From positions 124,001 to 188,000 of the forward strand of contig JACRJQ010000007.1 of the NCBI GenBank assembly GCA_016215405.1: DNA of 64,000 nucleotides, in the 5' to 3' direction. This document shows, piece by piece, positions 1 through 7,161 of this stretch. The notes beneath the pieces are model-generated. The model saw only the letters and a program-made list of their open reading frames with translations. It did no database searches and was not told the DNA's origin. The DNA is from Candidatus Tayloriibacteriota bacterium (GTDB lineage: Bacteria > Patescibacteria > Paceibacteria > UBA9973 > UBA6065). The position numbers were made by a program, and so were the translations under genes. The first letter of the stretch is position 1. The number at the start of each line of letters is the position of its first letter.

Positions 1-10
1 AAAGATCCTT

Positions 11-412
11 CTATTTTTTCTCCTCCAGATCGAGGCACACCGAATTCATACAATACCTCTTCCCCGTCTCGGTCGGCCCGTCGTCGAAGACGTGCCCGAG
101 ATGCGAGCCGCAGCGCGCGCAGACGGTCTCGACCCTCTTCATGCCGTGAGCATCGTCGGCCACCTCCCGCACCGCTCCCGGGAGCGCTTCGTCGAAGGAC
201 GGCCAGCCCGTACCCGAATCGAATTTCGCATCGGACGAGAAGAGAGGGTTCCCGCACGCCCTACACGCATATGTGCCGTTCGCATCCGAATGGAGAAGCT
301 TTCCGGAGAAAGGCGCTTCGGTTCCCTTTTGTCTCAGCACCCGATACGCTTCGGGCGATAGCTCCTTCTTCCACTCTTCCTCGCTTTTCGGTATCTGTCT
401 TTTTATATCCAT
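11..412 (-). CDS. msrB: Peptide-methionine (R)-S-oxide reductase MsrB
   Basis: This cytosolic repair enzyme reduces the R epimer of methionine sulfoxide in oxidised proteins. The 133-residue protein has the two zinc-binding CxxC pairs (Cys50/53 and Cys98/101), the GTGWPSF signature near residue 67, the CGSHLGHVFDDGP block and the catalytic cysteine in RYCMNS (Cys121). That is the usual full length for a single-domain MsrB. It lies 11 bp downstream of msrA on the same strand, so the pair probably forms one two-gene oxidative-repair operon covering both sulfoxide epimers. Confidence 0.96.
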   Translation of the reverse strand: MDIKRQIPKSEEEWKKELSPEAYRVLRQKGTEAPFSGKLLHSDANGTYACRACGNPLFSSDAKFDSGTGWPSFDEALPGAVREVADDAHGMKRVETVCARCGSHLGHVFDDGPTETGKRYCMNSVCLDLEEKK

Positions 413-423
413 ATCCTAGAGGC

Positions 424-969
424 TTATGCCTGTTGCGCCTTTAAAAGAGAGTAAAAGCTCTGCTCGACTTTTTTAAGCTTGGGATTGATGACGACCTCGC
501 AATACTGGTTATCCGGATTGCGGCCATAGTAGTCCCTGTGGTAATCCTCCGCCTCGTAGAACGCCCCGAGAGGCTCTACCGAGGTGACGATGGGCTCTCC
601 CGAAGGGCTCGAATCGTTCAAACCGCGTATAAAGCTCAAGGCCTCCTCCTGTTGCTCTGGCGTCGTATAGAAGATCGCCGACCGATACTGCGGCCCTACG
701 TCGCTTCCCTGCCGGTCCTTTGTCGTCGGGTCATGAGTGCCGAAGAATACGGTGAGAAGGTCGGAGAACGAGACGAATTTCGGGTCGAATTCTATCTTCA
801 CCGCTTCGGCATGGCCCGTCCTGCCAGAGGAGACCTCTTCGTAGGTGGGATCCTCCTTCGTTCCCCCTGTATATCCAGGAACCACAGAGGAGACGCCCTT
901 AAGCAGTTTGAAAACCGCTTCGGTGCACCAGAAGCATCCTCCCGCAAAGACGGCGATCTCTCTTTTCAT
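424..969 (-). CDS. msrA: Peptide-methionine (S)-S-oxide reductase MsrA
   Basis: It reduces the S epimer of methionine sulfoxide. The 181-residue protein begins MKREIAVFAGGCFWC, with the MsrA GCFWC motif and its nucleophile Cys12. The family blocks with GYTGG, GHAEAV and HDPTTKDRQGSDVGPQYRS follow in order. The length is normal for a free-standing MsrA. It is the first gene of the msrA-msrB pair and is divergent from infC. Both are antioxidant functions, consistent with the superoxide dismutase at 34.5 kb and a life with oxygen exposure. Confidence 0.96.
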   Translation of the reverse strand: MKREIAVFAGGCFWCTEAVFKLLKGVSSVVPGYTGGTKEDPTYEEVSSGRTGHAEAVKIEFDPKFVSFSDLLTVFFGTHDPTTKDRQGSDVGPQYRSAIFYTTPEQQEEALSFIRGLNDSSPSGEPIVTSVEPLGAFYEAEDYHRDYYGRNPDNQYCEVVINPKLKKVEQSFYSLLKAQQA

Positions 970-1027
970 ACTTATATTACGGCGTAGGAAATGATAATGG
1001 ACGCCTCTTTAGTATAGCCCGAATCCT

Positions 1028-1056
1028 TTGATTTTTAAGCGTAAAAATGCTTTAAT
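1028..1056 (+). promoter_or_regulatory. Promoter of infC-rpmI-rplT
   Basis: TTGATT at 1028-1033 and TTTAAT at 1051-1056 are separated by 17 bp, a sigma-70-like arrangement. The predicted start leaves a leader of only about 23 nt before the TTG start codon of infC. Confidence 0.55.
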
Positions 1057-1085
1057 CCTCATACATTAGCGTAATCTTAAAGACT

Positions 1086-1598
1086 TTGAGCAAAGACAGG
1101 ACACGAATAAACCACCAGATAAGGGCCGCAGAGGTGCGGGTCATCGGATCCGAAGGAGAGAACTATGGCGTCATGACCGTCTCGGCGGCCCTCGCCAAGG
1201 CTCACGAGGTAGGACTCGACCTTATCGAGATCTCCCCTAACGCGAATCCGCCTGTCACGAAGATCGCCGATTACGGGAAGTACTCGTACGAGGAGAACAA
1301 GAAGCAGAAGGCCCAGAAGGCGAAGGCACACGTGATAGAGATCAAGACCCTCCAGGTCAAGATCGGCACGGGCGAGCACGACCTCGAGCTTAAGGCGAAG
1401 AAAGCCTCTGAATGGCTCAAGGAAGGCCATAGGATAAAGATCGACCTCTTCCTCCCGGGACGCTCCAAATACATGGATCCTAAATTCCTCCAAGAAAGGC
1501 TCGAGAGGCTCTTCACGTTCGTTACCGAAGACTTCAAAGTGGCCGAAAAGCCCCAGAAGAGCCCTAAGGGACTCACCACTATCATCGAAAAGGCCTAA
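1086..1598 (+). CDS. infC: Translation initiation factor IF-3
   Basis: IF-3 binds the 30S subunit and checks start-codon/initiator pairing. The 170-residue product shows both IF-3 domains: the N-terminal RINHQIRA...VGLDLIEISPNANPPVTKIADYGKY block, then a C-terminal domain with IGTGEHDLELKAKKASEWLKEG. The reading frame begins at a TTG codon (1086); no ATG precedes the conserved N-terminus in frame. Non-ATG starts are a known autoregulatory feature of infC in other bacteria (there AUU). It heads the conserved infC-rpmI-rplT operon. Confidence 0.96.
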   Translation: MSKDRTRINHQIRAAEVRVIGSEGENYGVMTVSAALAKAHEVGLDLIEISPNANPPVTKIADYGKYSYEENKKQKAQKAKAHVIEIKTLQVKIGTGEHDLELKAKKASEWLKEGHRIKIDLFLPGRSKYMDPKFLQERLERLFTFVTEDFKVAEKPQKSPKGLTTIIEKA

Positions 1599-1620
1599 AG
1601 CCTTTACAAAACGGCCGAAT

Positions 1621-1662
1621 CTGTTAGACTGCTTGGCAACAGCCTTCGGGCTCTTATTTTTT
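1621..1662 (+). promoter_or_regulatory. Terminator-like leader hairpin before rpmI
   Basis: A compact AGCC-TTCG-GGCT hairpin (1641-1652) is followed by a T-rich run to 1662, and CTGTT/AACAG at 1621-1640 can form an adjoining stem. It lies in the 74-bp infC-rpmI gap, where L20-controlled leaders occur in other bacteria. An attenuation role is inferred. Confidence 0.45.
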
Positions 1663-1672
1663 CCCTAAAGTC

Positions 1673-1861
1673 ATGAAAACTAATAAGTCTTTCGCAAAAA
1701 GGCTCAAAGTAACGAGGAACGGCAAGGTCCTCGCGAGGCGCCCTGGCCAGAACCACTTCAACTCGAAGGAATCGGGCCGCTCTCAGATAAAGAAGGGCAC
1801 CACCACGGCTTTCCACATGACCCACAAGGAGAAGTCCCGATTCCTCTCAGGCCTCCGATAA
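1673..1861 (+). CDS. rpmI: 50S ribosomal protein L35
   Basis: This is a small basic component of the large subunit. The 62-residue protein starts MKTNKSFAKRLKVTRNGKV, matching the family block (usually MKTNKSAAKRFK), and ends with HKEKSRFLSGLR. The length is typical. It sits 74 bp after infC and 18 bp before rplT, the standard order. The hairpin in the upstream gap may set its expression relative to infC. Confidence 0.95.
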   Translation: MKTNKSFAKRLKVTRNGKVLARRPGQNHFNSKESGRSQIKKGTTTAFHMTHKEKSRFLSGLR

Positions 1862-1879
1862 TCTTTAACGAATAAACAC

Positions 1880-2224
1880 ATGGCACGAGTAAAAAAAGGA
1901 GTAAACGCGCTTAAGACCAGGAAGAATATCCTCAAGGCAGCAAAGGGCTTCAGGTTCCGCCGATCGACGAACGAGCGCGCAGCCTACGAAGCGCTCATGC
2001 ACGCAGGCGCATATGCGTTCGCCCACCGACGCGACAAGAAGGGCGACCGCCGAAACCTTTGGATCGTAAAGATCAACGCCGCTCTCGACGCGAAGGGCAT
2101 CTCCTACTCGAAGTTCATGGGCCAGGTAAAGAAGATGGGCATCCAGGTAGACCGCAAGATCCTCGCGGACCTCGCAGAGAACAACCCAGAGACCTTCGAC
2201 CGATTCGTCGCTCAGATCAAATAA
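1880..2224 (+). CDS. rplT: 50S ribosomal protein L20
   Basis: L20 is needed early in assembly of the large subunit and, in other bacteria, represses its own operon. The 114-residue protein starts MARVKKGVNALKTRKNILKAAKGF and keeps the RNLWIVKINAA block. It closes the infC-rpmI-rplT operon and is followed within a few bases by a strong hairpin terminator. Confidence 0.97.
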   Translation: MARVKKGVNALKTRKNILKAAKGFRFRRSTNERAAYEALMHAGAYAFAHRRDKKGDRRNLWIVKINAALDAKGISYSKFMGQVKKMGIQVDRKILADLAENNPETFDRFVAQIK

Positions 2225-2225
2225 A

Positions 2226-2255
2226 CAAAAACCGCCATTCGGCGGTTTTTGTTTT
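2226..2255 (+). terminator. Intrinsic terminator after rplT
   Basis: AAAAACCGCC and GGCGGTTTTT form a 10-bp stem with loop ATTC, flanked by A and T runs. It can also serve the convergent gene at 2259-2570. Confidence 0.85.
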
Positions 2256-2258
2256 CCG

Positions 2259-2570
2259 CTATACTAACTCGTAGACATCCAAGGCTATTTCTTCGTAAGG
2301 ATGGACCTTTTTAATAGCCGAGATCACTTTCTCCTCGATCTCTTTATCACACGTAACCTCTATCCTCTCTTCCTCTACAGATTCAAGCGAGCCAACTTTA
2401 CCGATATGAGGATTCGCGCCTTCATCAGGCCTAAATCTGCCAATACCTCGTATAGAGAAGCTGCAGAAGGAATATTTGCCGAGTCTGCCTCCTCCTGCCG
2501 TGCCAATAGCCTCCCTTACAGTATCAGCATGAGACAAAGGGACATACACCACGATCTTTCTTTGCGCCAT
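2259..2570 (-). CDS. NIF3/YqfO-like (PII-like fold) small protein
   Basis: The 103-residue protein resembles the stand-alone version of the domain inserted in NIF3/YqfO proteins. The cues are an N-terminal VVYVPLSHADTVREAIGTAGGG strand-helix, the GxGRFRPDEGANPHIG block in the middle, and a C-terminal KKVHPYEEIALDVYELV. The HPYEE and GxFRP...ANP motifs are typical. No catalytic residues are evident and the biochemical role of these proteins is not settled. It ends 2 bp after the stop of the beta-CASP gene upstream, so the two are probably cotranscribed. Confidence 0.8.
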   Translation of the reverse strand: MAQRKIVVYVPLSHADTVREAIGTAGGGRLGKYSFCSFSIRGIGRFRPDEGANPHIGKVGSLESVEEERIEVTCDKEIEEKVISAIKKVHPYEEIALDVYELV

Positions 2571-2572
2571 AT

Positions 2573-3937
2573 CTAAAGACTATACTCTTTGTTCTTCTCC
2601 GGAACAATCGCGTTAACGCCAAGCTCAGCGCGAAGGCGCTGGGCGAGGAACGACGACGATTTGGTCTCCCCCATCGCCACGAAACAGGTGGAGAGCTTGG
2701 GCTGGGCGTGAGATACGAACTCGACGAGGTTGTTCGAGTCCTTATGCGACGAGAAGCCGGATATCTTGTCTATGCGCGCGCGGATCTTCACGTAGGCGCC
2801 GTCTATCACTATCTTCGAAGCCCTCTCCTCTATGAGGCGGCCGAGAGATCCCGGCACCTGGTAGCCGACGAGGAGTATGGTCGCATTGGGATCCGAGAGG
2901 TAATTCCTCTCGTGATGGAGGACTCGTCCGCCCACCGACATGCCGGAGCCTGCGATTATGATCTTTGGCCCCTTTACCCTGATGATGCTCTCGGACTCTT
3001 GATGGCTCGAGACGACGCGCAGGCCTGGAAAATCGAATATGTCGTCGCCTCCCCGTATCTCGCCTTTGACCTTATCGTTGAAATTCGACGTATGCGAGCG
3101 ATAGACCTGCGTTATCTTTATCGCCAGGGGCGAGTCGAGGAATACAGGAACCTCCGGCAGGGTGCCCGATTCGATGAGGTTGTTTATGGCATAGAGGATG
3201 ACCTGCGTCCGCTCCATGGAGAAAGCGGGGATGACGACGGTCCCTCCCCTCTTTACTGCGTTGACGAGCACGTCGCGGAGCTTCGCGTCCCGGACGTCCT
3301 TCGGCTCGTGATTCCGGTCGCCGTAGACCGACTCGATGACCATGTAATCGGCGTCCGTCACATATTCGGTATCGCGCAACAAAGGCGTCGGCGAATTGCC
3401 GAGGTCTCCCGTAAAGGCAATCTTCTTCCCGGCCCCTTTAAGGGTAAGCTCGACGATAGCCGACCCGAGTATGTGCCCGGCGTCTCTCATGTACGCCGAT
3501 ACGTCTTTGGTGACCTCGAACGCCTCGTGATACGGATAGGTCCTCCACAAAAGGAGGGCTCGGGCTATGTCGTCGGGGCCGTACAGAGGGTCATGCCCGC
3601 TCTCGCGCGCCTCCCTCGCGAGGAGGGCCTGAGCGTCGTCGAGCATTATCGCCGCGAGCTCTTTGGTCTCGGCCGTCGAATGTATGGTCCCGCTGAAGCC
3701 TTCCTTCACGAGCTTGGGGATCCTGCCGATATGGTCCATATGGGCATGGGTTATGAAAAGATGGGACACCTTCGTCGGATCGTATGGAAAGGCCGACCGG
3801 TTCTCGTCCATAGCGAAATGCGATCCCTGCACGAGGCCGCAGTCGACGAGGATGTCCGTCTCGGGCGTACGCAAAAGGAAATTCGCTCCGGTCGCGTTCG
3901 CTATGCCGCCGCAGCCTGTGAGGGTATATCCTTTCAT
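2573..3937 (-). CDS. MBL-fold/beta-CASP RNA-processing exonuclease-like protein
   Basis: This is a probable metallo-beta-lactamase-fold ribonuclease of the CPSF73/TTHA0252 type. The HAHMDHIG metal motif (residues about 64-71), AGHILGSA, FTGDLGN, a beta-CASP domain with IIAGSGMSVGGRVLHH, and the C-terminal SGFSSHKD histidine block appear in family order. The ATG at 3937 gives 454 residues starting MKGYTLTGCGG, where homology begins. A longer frame upstream overlaps the membrane-protein gene and has no family features. It overlaps that gene by 4 bp, implying translational coupling. It may act in RNA maturation or decay. Confidence 0.88.
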   Translation of the reverse strand: MKGYTLTGCGGIANATGANFLLRTPETDILVDCGLVQGSHFAMDENRSAFPYDPTKVSHLFITHAHMDHIGRIPKLVKEGFSGTIHSTAETKELAAIMLDDAQALLAREARESGHDPLYGPDDIARALLLWRTYPYHEAFEVTKDVSAYMRDAGHILGSAIVELTLKGAGKKIAFTGDLGNSPTPLLRDTEYVTDADYMVIESVYGDRNHEPKDVRDAKLRDVLVNAVKRGGTVVIPAFSMERTQVILYAINNLIESGTLPEVPVFLDSPLAIKITQVYRSHTSNFNDKVKGEIRGGDDIFDFPGLRVVSSHQESESIIRVKGPKIIIAGSGMSVGGRVLHHERNYLSDPNATILLVGYQVPGSLGRLIEERASKIVIDGAYVKIRARIDKISGFSSHKDSNNLVEFVSHAQPKLSTCFVAMGETKSSSFLAQRLRAELGVNAIVPEKNKEYSL

Positions 3938-4326
3938 CTCTTTCCGATCGATCTCCTGTAGACCAAGAACACCGCGATCGCGCCGAGCGTGTCCATCACG
4001 AGGTCGATAGAGGTGTCGAGGGGGTATTCGCTGTCCGTTACGAACGTGAAACCGAAAGCGATCTCGTAGAGCTCCCACGCGACTCCCACGGCTATGACGC
4101 CGACGACGAGGCTCCGCAGGGTCGTAAGCGAGAAGAGCCATGCGCCGAGGTTCGTTCGCGATACCCATAAGAGGAACAGGGCCGTCCAGACGCCGCCGAG
4201 GAAATGCATCATGACGTCATACCAGCCCAGAGTCCAGTAGAGCCCCTTATACGAAGCGACCCAGTGAAGAGCCGCGACAAGGACGAGAGAGGCGAACGAG
4301 GGCGCGAAATAGCGGTTCCAGAACAT
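3934..4326 (-). CDS. Integral membrane protein, DUF2238/VanZ-like
   Basis: The 130-residue protein has about four hydrophobic segments and conserved polar positions inside them: YDVMMHFLGG, AWELYE, YPLDTSIDLVMDTLGA. This D..H..G / WE..E / D..D..G pattern resembles YjdF/DUF2238 membrane proteins; no substrate is known to me. The ATG at 4326 is chosen because a TATACT box ends 7 bp upstream, so the mRNA is probably nearly leaderless, and the longer frame adds only charged sequence. It is cotranscribed with the beta-CASP gene. Confidence 0.7.
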   Translation of the reverse strand: MFWNRYFAPSFASLVLVAALHWVASYKGLYWTLGWYDVMMHFLGGVWTALFLLWVSRTNLGAWLFSLTTLRSLVVGVIAVGVAWELYEIAFGFTFVTDSEYPLDTSIDLVMDTLGAIAVFLVYRRSIGKR

Positions 4327-4399
4327 GGATAAAAGTATAGCATGGCGAGGCTCTCCTCCTTCCGATATCCGACCGAGACGGATCGAGACGAGGGAACGC

Positions 4400-4427
4400 A
4401 AAGCCCGACGCTCTCGCGTCGGGCTTT
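4400..4427 (-). terminator. Hairpin terminator of the 6S-like RNA
   Basis: AAAGCCCGACGC and GCGTCGGGCTTT form a perfect 12-bp stem around a 4-nt loop. It lies directly downstream of the closing helix of the minus-strand RNA; there is no long T tract. Confidence 0.65.
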
Positions 4428-4431
4428 CCGG

Positions 4432-4551
4432 GGGCTATTCGAAGATTGTCCCTAGTATTAACTAGGTGGGTGACCGCAGCCTTGAACCAAGGTTCGAGGC
4501 TATAGAGGCCTCCCTAAAAAAATGTTATAGAGTTAATCTTGCGAATAACCC
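4432..4551 (-). ncRNA. ssrS: Structured small RNA, probable 6S RNA
   Basis: This gene-free interval forms one transcription unit on the minus strand: promoter TTGCGG-N16-TATAAT (4558-4585), start at about 4551, terminator at 4400-4427. The 5' end GGGTTATTCG pairs with the 3' end CGAATAGCCC (one G-U), and the next AAGATT pairs with AATCTT, giving a long closing helix. A large open middle and an internal CCTCGAACCTTGGTTCAAGG hairpin region follow. A closing stem, central bubble and GGTTCAAGG element recall 6S RNA, the RNA polymerase holoenzyme decoy. The family is inferred; the promoter and stem are seen directly. Confidence 0.5.
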
Positions 4552-4557
4552 ATAGTC

Positions 4558-4585
4558 ATTATATTCCTCTCTTCCCTCGCCGCAA
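4558..4585 (-). promoter_or_regulatory. Promoter of the 6S-like RNA
   Basis: On the minus strand a TTGCGG -35 (4580-4585) and a perfect TATAAT -10 (4558-4563) are 16 bp apart. The start is predicted 7 nt further on, exactly where the closing stem of the RNA begins. Confidence 0.65.
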
Positions 4586-4665
4586 TCCCCAGGCTCGACT
4601 CTGAAACGGAAAAACAGAACGGTAAATAGATACGATGCTCCGCAGACAAAGTTTCATAGGAGACG

Positions 4666-4846
4666 AAAGCCGTCCGCCAGAGGCGGACGGCTTTACCGGA
4701 TTAGGGATCGGTCGGGCTTGGTGAGGCCTCTTCATAGAGAGGGACCTGGAGAGGAATCCGTCAGAACTCTGGGGCGCTCATCGGAACTCCTCTACGCGAA
4801 GGTCCTGATGAATGATATATGCCTGCGAGCTCGAGATGATCCTTAG
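4666..4846 (-). ncRNA. Second structured non-coding transcript, family unknown
   Basis: A second promoter (TTGAAT-N16-TATAAT, 4852-4879) and a 13-bp perfect hairpin (4666-4694, AAAGCCGTCCGCC / GGCGGACGGCTTT) bracket about 180 nt with no credible reading frame. Internal pairings include CCTCT/AGAGG, CATC.GGAC/GTTCC.GATG, the long-range GGACCT/AGGTCC, and GGATC/GATCC near the ends. I do not recognise tmRNA, RNase P or SRP consensus elements in it. It lies between ndk and the 6S-like RNA. Confidence 0.45.
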
Positions 4847-4851
4847 ATACA

Positions 4852-4879
4852 ATTATACGCTCATTCCGTCAAGATTCAA
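4852..4879 (-). promoter_or_regulatory. Promoter of the second small RNA
   Basis: TTGAAT (4874-4879) and a perfect TATAAT (4852-4857) on the minus strand are 16 bp apart. Transcription would start near 4846, downstream of ndk. Confidence 0.6.
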
Positions 4880-4945
4880 TGCTTTCGTGCATAACATGTG
4901 CACAAAGCGTGCGCAGGGCGTGGATAACCCCTCGTTTTCTGGGGA

Positions 4946-5554
4946 TTATTCGAGAATACCGTCGAGATTGACGTCGTAGATGATCTTTTCTTGGACGTGC
5001 TTGTAATCGACGATCTCCCCTTTCGAGAACCAATGAGGGATCTCCTGCTCGGCCTCCTTGGGCGAACCGGAGGCGTGGATGAGGTTTCGCACCGAGCGGC
5101 CGTCGGAATCCGCCATCCTGTATGAATCGAGGACGAAATCCCCGCGGATCGTCCCGACATCCGACGAGAGAGGCTCCGTCGAGCCTACGAGCTTGCGCAC
5201 GACCTCCACCGAGTGTGCGCCCTCGAGGACCAAGGCGACGACCGGCCCGGACGTCATGTATTTCTTGAGCTTCGCGAGGATGACTTCGGTGACCTTTATC
5301 GGATCTTCGCTTACCGGATGCTTGAGGCCCTTATCGGCATAGGACTTTATCGTCTTTTCGCCCGTGATCCTCCGCCACTCTGGATCGAGCGTATAGTGCT
5401 TTTCTACGAAATCGGACGAGAGGACCATCATCTTCGTCGCGACGACCTTAAGGCCGATCCTCTCGAACCGCCCGATGATCTCGCCTATGAGGCCTCTCTG
5501 AACTCCGTCGGGCTTTATGACCGCGAGCGTTCGCTCTTGTTTTGGATGCTTCAT
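4946..5554 (-). CDS. ndk: Nucleoside diphosphate kinase, long form
   Basis: It transfers the gamma phosphate between nucleoside triphosphates and diphosphates through a phosphohistidine. The family start TLAVIKPDGVQRGLIGEI, the PVVALVLEGAHSVEVVRKLVGST block and the catalytic histidine in NLIHASGSPKEAEQEI are present. At 202 residues it is clearly longer than the usual 140-150. About 28 extra residues follow FVEKHY (residues about 53-95), and about 20 are added after the normal C-terminus. It is the last gene of this minus-strand block, after map. Confidence 0.92.
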   Translation of the reverse strand: MKHPKQERTLAVIKPDGVQRGLIGEIIGRFERIGLKVVATKMMVLSSDFVEKHYTLDPEWRRITGEKTIKSYADKGLKHPVSEDPIKVTEVILAKLKKYMTSGPVVALVLEGAHSVEVVRKLVGSTEPLSSDVGTIRGDFVLDSYRMADSDGRSVRNLIHASGSPKEAEQEIPHWFSKGEIVDYKHVQEKIIYDVNLDGILE

Positions 5555-5628
5555 CCGTGCTCGAAGCAGGTCCCGCTCGTACGCCGACTGAGCTTTACTG
5601 CCTCTCGGAAATTAGGGATATGCGGCTA

Positions 5629-6402
5629 TTATAGCGCAGTCAGGACTTCGCACCCTCTTTCGGTGACGACGACCGTGTGTTCGAAATGCGCGCTGCGCTT
5701 ACCGTCCCTCGTCCTGTATGTGTATCCGTCCTTGTCGAGGACGACCTTGGCGGAGCCTTCGTTCACGATAGGCTCGATAGCTATGACCATGCCCGGGACG
5801 AGAGGCTCTCCCTCGCCGGCCCTGCCGTAGTTGGGCACGAACGGGTCTTCATGGACCTTGTAGCCTACTCCGTGGCCCGCGAGCTCGTCGACGATGGTGA
5901 GGCCGAACGATCTCACGTGCGCCTCGACCGCTTCGCCTATGTGACCTGTCGTATGCCCCGGCTTTACCGCCTGTATACCCTTTGCGAGAGCCTCCCTCGT
6001 AGCCTGTAGGAGGGTCTGCGCCGCTTTGTCTATCTTTCCCACCGGCACGGTCACGGCCGCGTCGGTTATGAGGCCCTTATGGACGAGGCCGAGGTCGAGA
6101 GTCACCGTGTCCCCTTCCTTGAGAATCACAGGATCCTCGTTCGGGATGCCGTGCACCACCGCGTCGTTCACGGATATGCAGATCGAGGCCGGATAGGGCC
6201 TCTTGGCGCCGCGCGGACGATATCCGAGGAAAGCAGCCTTATCTCCGCCTTCCGCGATGAGCCGTGCCGTCATATCGTCGAGATCCTTGGTCGAGACCCC
6301 CGGACGCACAGCCTTCGATACTTCGCTCAATATGAAAGCGTGCCTCTTGCCGCCTTCGCGCAAGACCGCTATGTGCTCTGGAGTCTTAAGCTTTACAGCC
6401 AT
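5629..6402 (-). CDS. map: Methionine aminopeptidase, type I
   Basis: It removes the initiator methionine from nascent proteins. The 257-residue protein has the pita-bread fold ligands in order: Asp in LDLGLVHKGLITDAAVT (two aspartates), His in AGHGVGY, Glu in IEPIVNEG and Glu in FEHTVVV. The length is normal for type Ia without an N-terminal extension. It follows adk, the conserved secY-adk-map order of spc clusters, but with 57 bp between adk and map. Confidence 0.96.
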   Translation of the reverse strand: MAVKLKTPEHIAVLREGGKRHAFILSEVSKAVRPGVSTKDLDDMTARLIAEGGDKAAFLGYRPRGAKRPYPASICISVNDAVVHGIPNEDPVILKEGDTVTLDLGLVHKGLITDAAVTVPVGKIDKAAQTLLQATREALAKGIQAVKPGHTTGHIGEAVEAHVRSFGLTIVDELAGHGVGYKVHEDPFVPNYGRAGEGEPLVPGMVIAIEPIVNEGSAKVVLDKDGYTYRTRDGKRSAHFEHTVVVTERGCEVLTAL

Positions 6403-6459
6403 GGCTCAAGATTACCTTTTTGATGCGAAAAAGCCAGCTTCGATGAGCCGGCCTTCGTC

Positions 6460-7053
6460 CTACAATCCGAGCGCCTTGAGGATGTCTGCGTGCACCTTCT
6501 CTACGGTCTGGTGGCCGTCTATCTCAAGGAACCTGCAAGTCGGGCTCTTCTTGAAGTAGTGTACCGACGGCATGACGTCCGTCTCGAACCAGCGGAGGCG
6601 CTCTGCTATCTTTTCGTGCTTATCATCGTGCCTACCCCTCTTTAGGAGCCTGTCTGTCACCTCGGGCACCGGCACGTCGAGAAAGACGATCGAGGGCTTT
6701 TCGCGGGCGTAGAACTGGAGAGCCTGGTCGAGGATAGGCGCCTCGTCCGCCCTGCGGGCGACGCCGTCGAAGACCATATGCTCCTTACCGGTGGCGACCT
6801 CGCTCATGAGGAGATTCGACCAGGCCCAGATAGGGATCGACGCAGGCATGAGACCGCCCTTGTCCATGATCTCGGCGGTGAGCTTTGCCGTGTGAGTCCC
6901 GTTCGCCTTCATCTTGCGGAGCTCAGCGCCGGTCTCGACATAGACGACGCGATTCGCCGGATCGAGCTCTTTGAGCTTCTTGATAAGGAGCTCCGCCTGG
7001 GTGCCTTTGCCCGAGCCGGAGCGGCCAAAGAATACAGCTGTGATTGGTTTCAT
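6460..7053 (-). CDS. adk: Adenylate kinase-like nucleotide kinase
   Basis: It interconverts AMP, ADP and ATP. The 197-residue protein begins with the P-loop FFGRSGSGKGTQ (residues about 8-19), then the AMP-binding TGAELR stretch, VFDGVARRADEAPILDQAL, and a LID-region RLLKRGRHDD with RLRWF. The arginine positions fit the family. It is shorter than zinc-LID adenylate kinases and has no LID cysteines. It follows secY after a strong terminator, so it probably has its own promoter (TACACT just upstream of the ATG). Confidence 0.9.
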   Translation of the reverse strand: MKPITAVFFGRSGSGKGTQAELLIKKLKELDPANRVVYVETGAELRKMKANGTHTAKLTAEIMDKGGLMPASIPIWAWSNLLMSEVATGKEHMVFDGVARRADEAPILDQALQFYAREKPSIVFLDVPVPEVTDRLLKRGRHDDKHEKIAERLRWFETDVMPSVHYFKKSPTCRFLEIDGHQTVEKVHADILKALGL

Positions 7054-7116
7054 GCTATCAAGTGTATCCGCAAAACAGAGATTAGAGAATCTTTTGCAAA
7101 ACCGCTTTTTATCGTG

Positions 7117-7156
7117 AAAAGAAAAGCCCGCGCCCTAGGGCGCGGGCTTTTCTTTT
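7117..7156 (-). terminator. Terminator between secY and adk
   Basis: A perfect 18-bp stem (AAAAGAAAAGCCCGCGCC and its complement) with loop CTAG and T-rich flanks ends the spc transcription unit after secY. It is symmetrical enough to work in both directions. Confidence 0.85.
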
Positions 7157-7161
7157 GAGGG

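Noticed and set aside
2708..3961. Long plus-strand frame antisense to the beta-CASP gene
   Set aside because: It mirrors a well-conserved minus-strand gene; composition produces long antisense frames here and no family features are seen.
4432..4846. tmRNA, RNase P RNA or SRP RNA in this gap
   Set aside because: None of their conserved sequence blocks was found on either strand.
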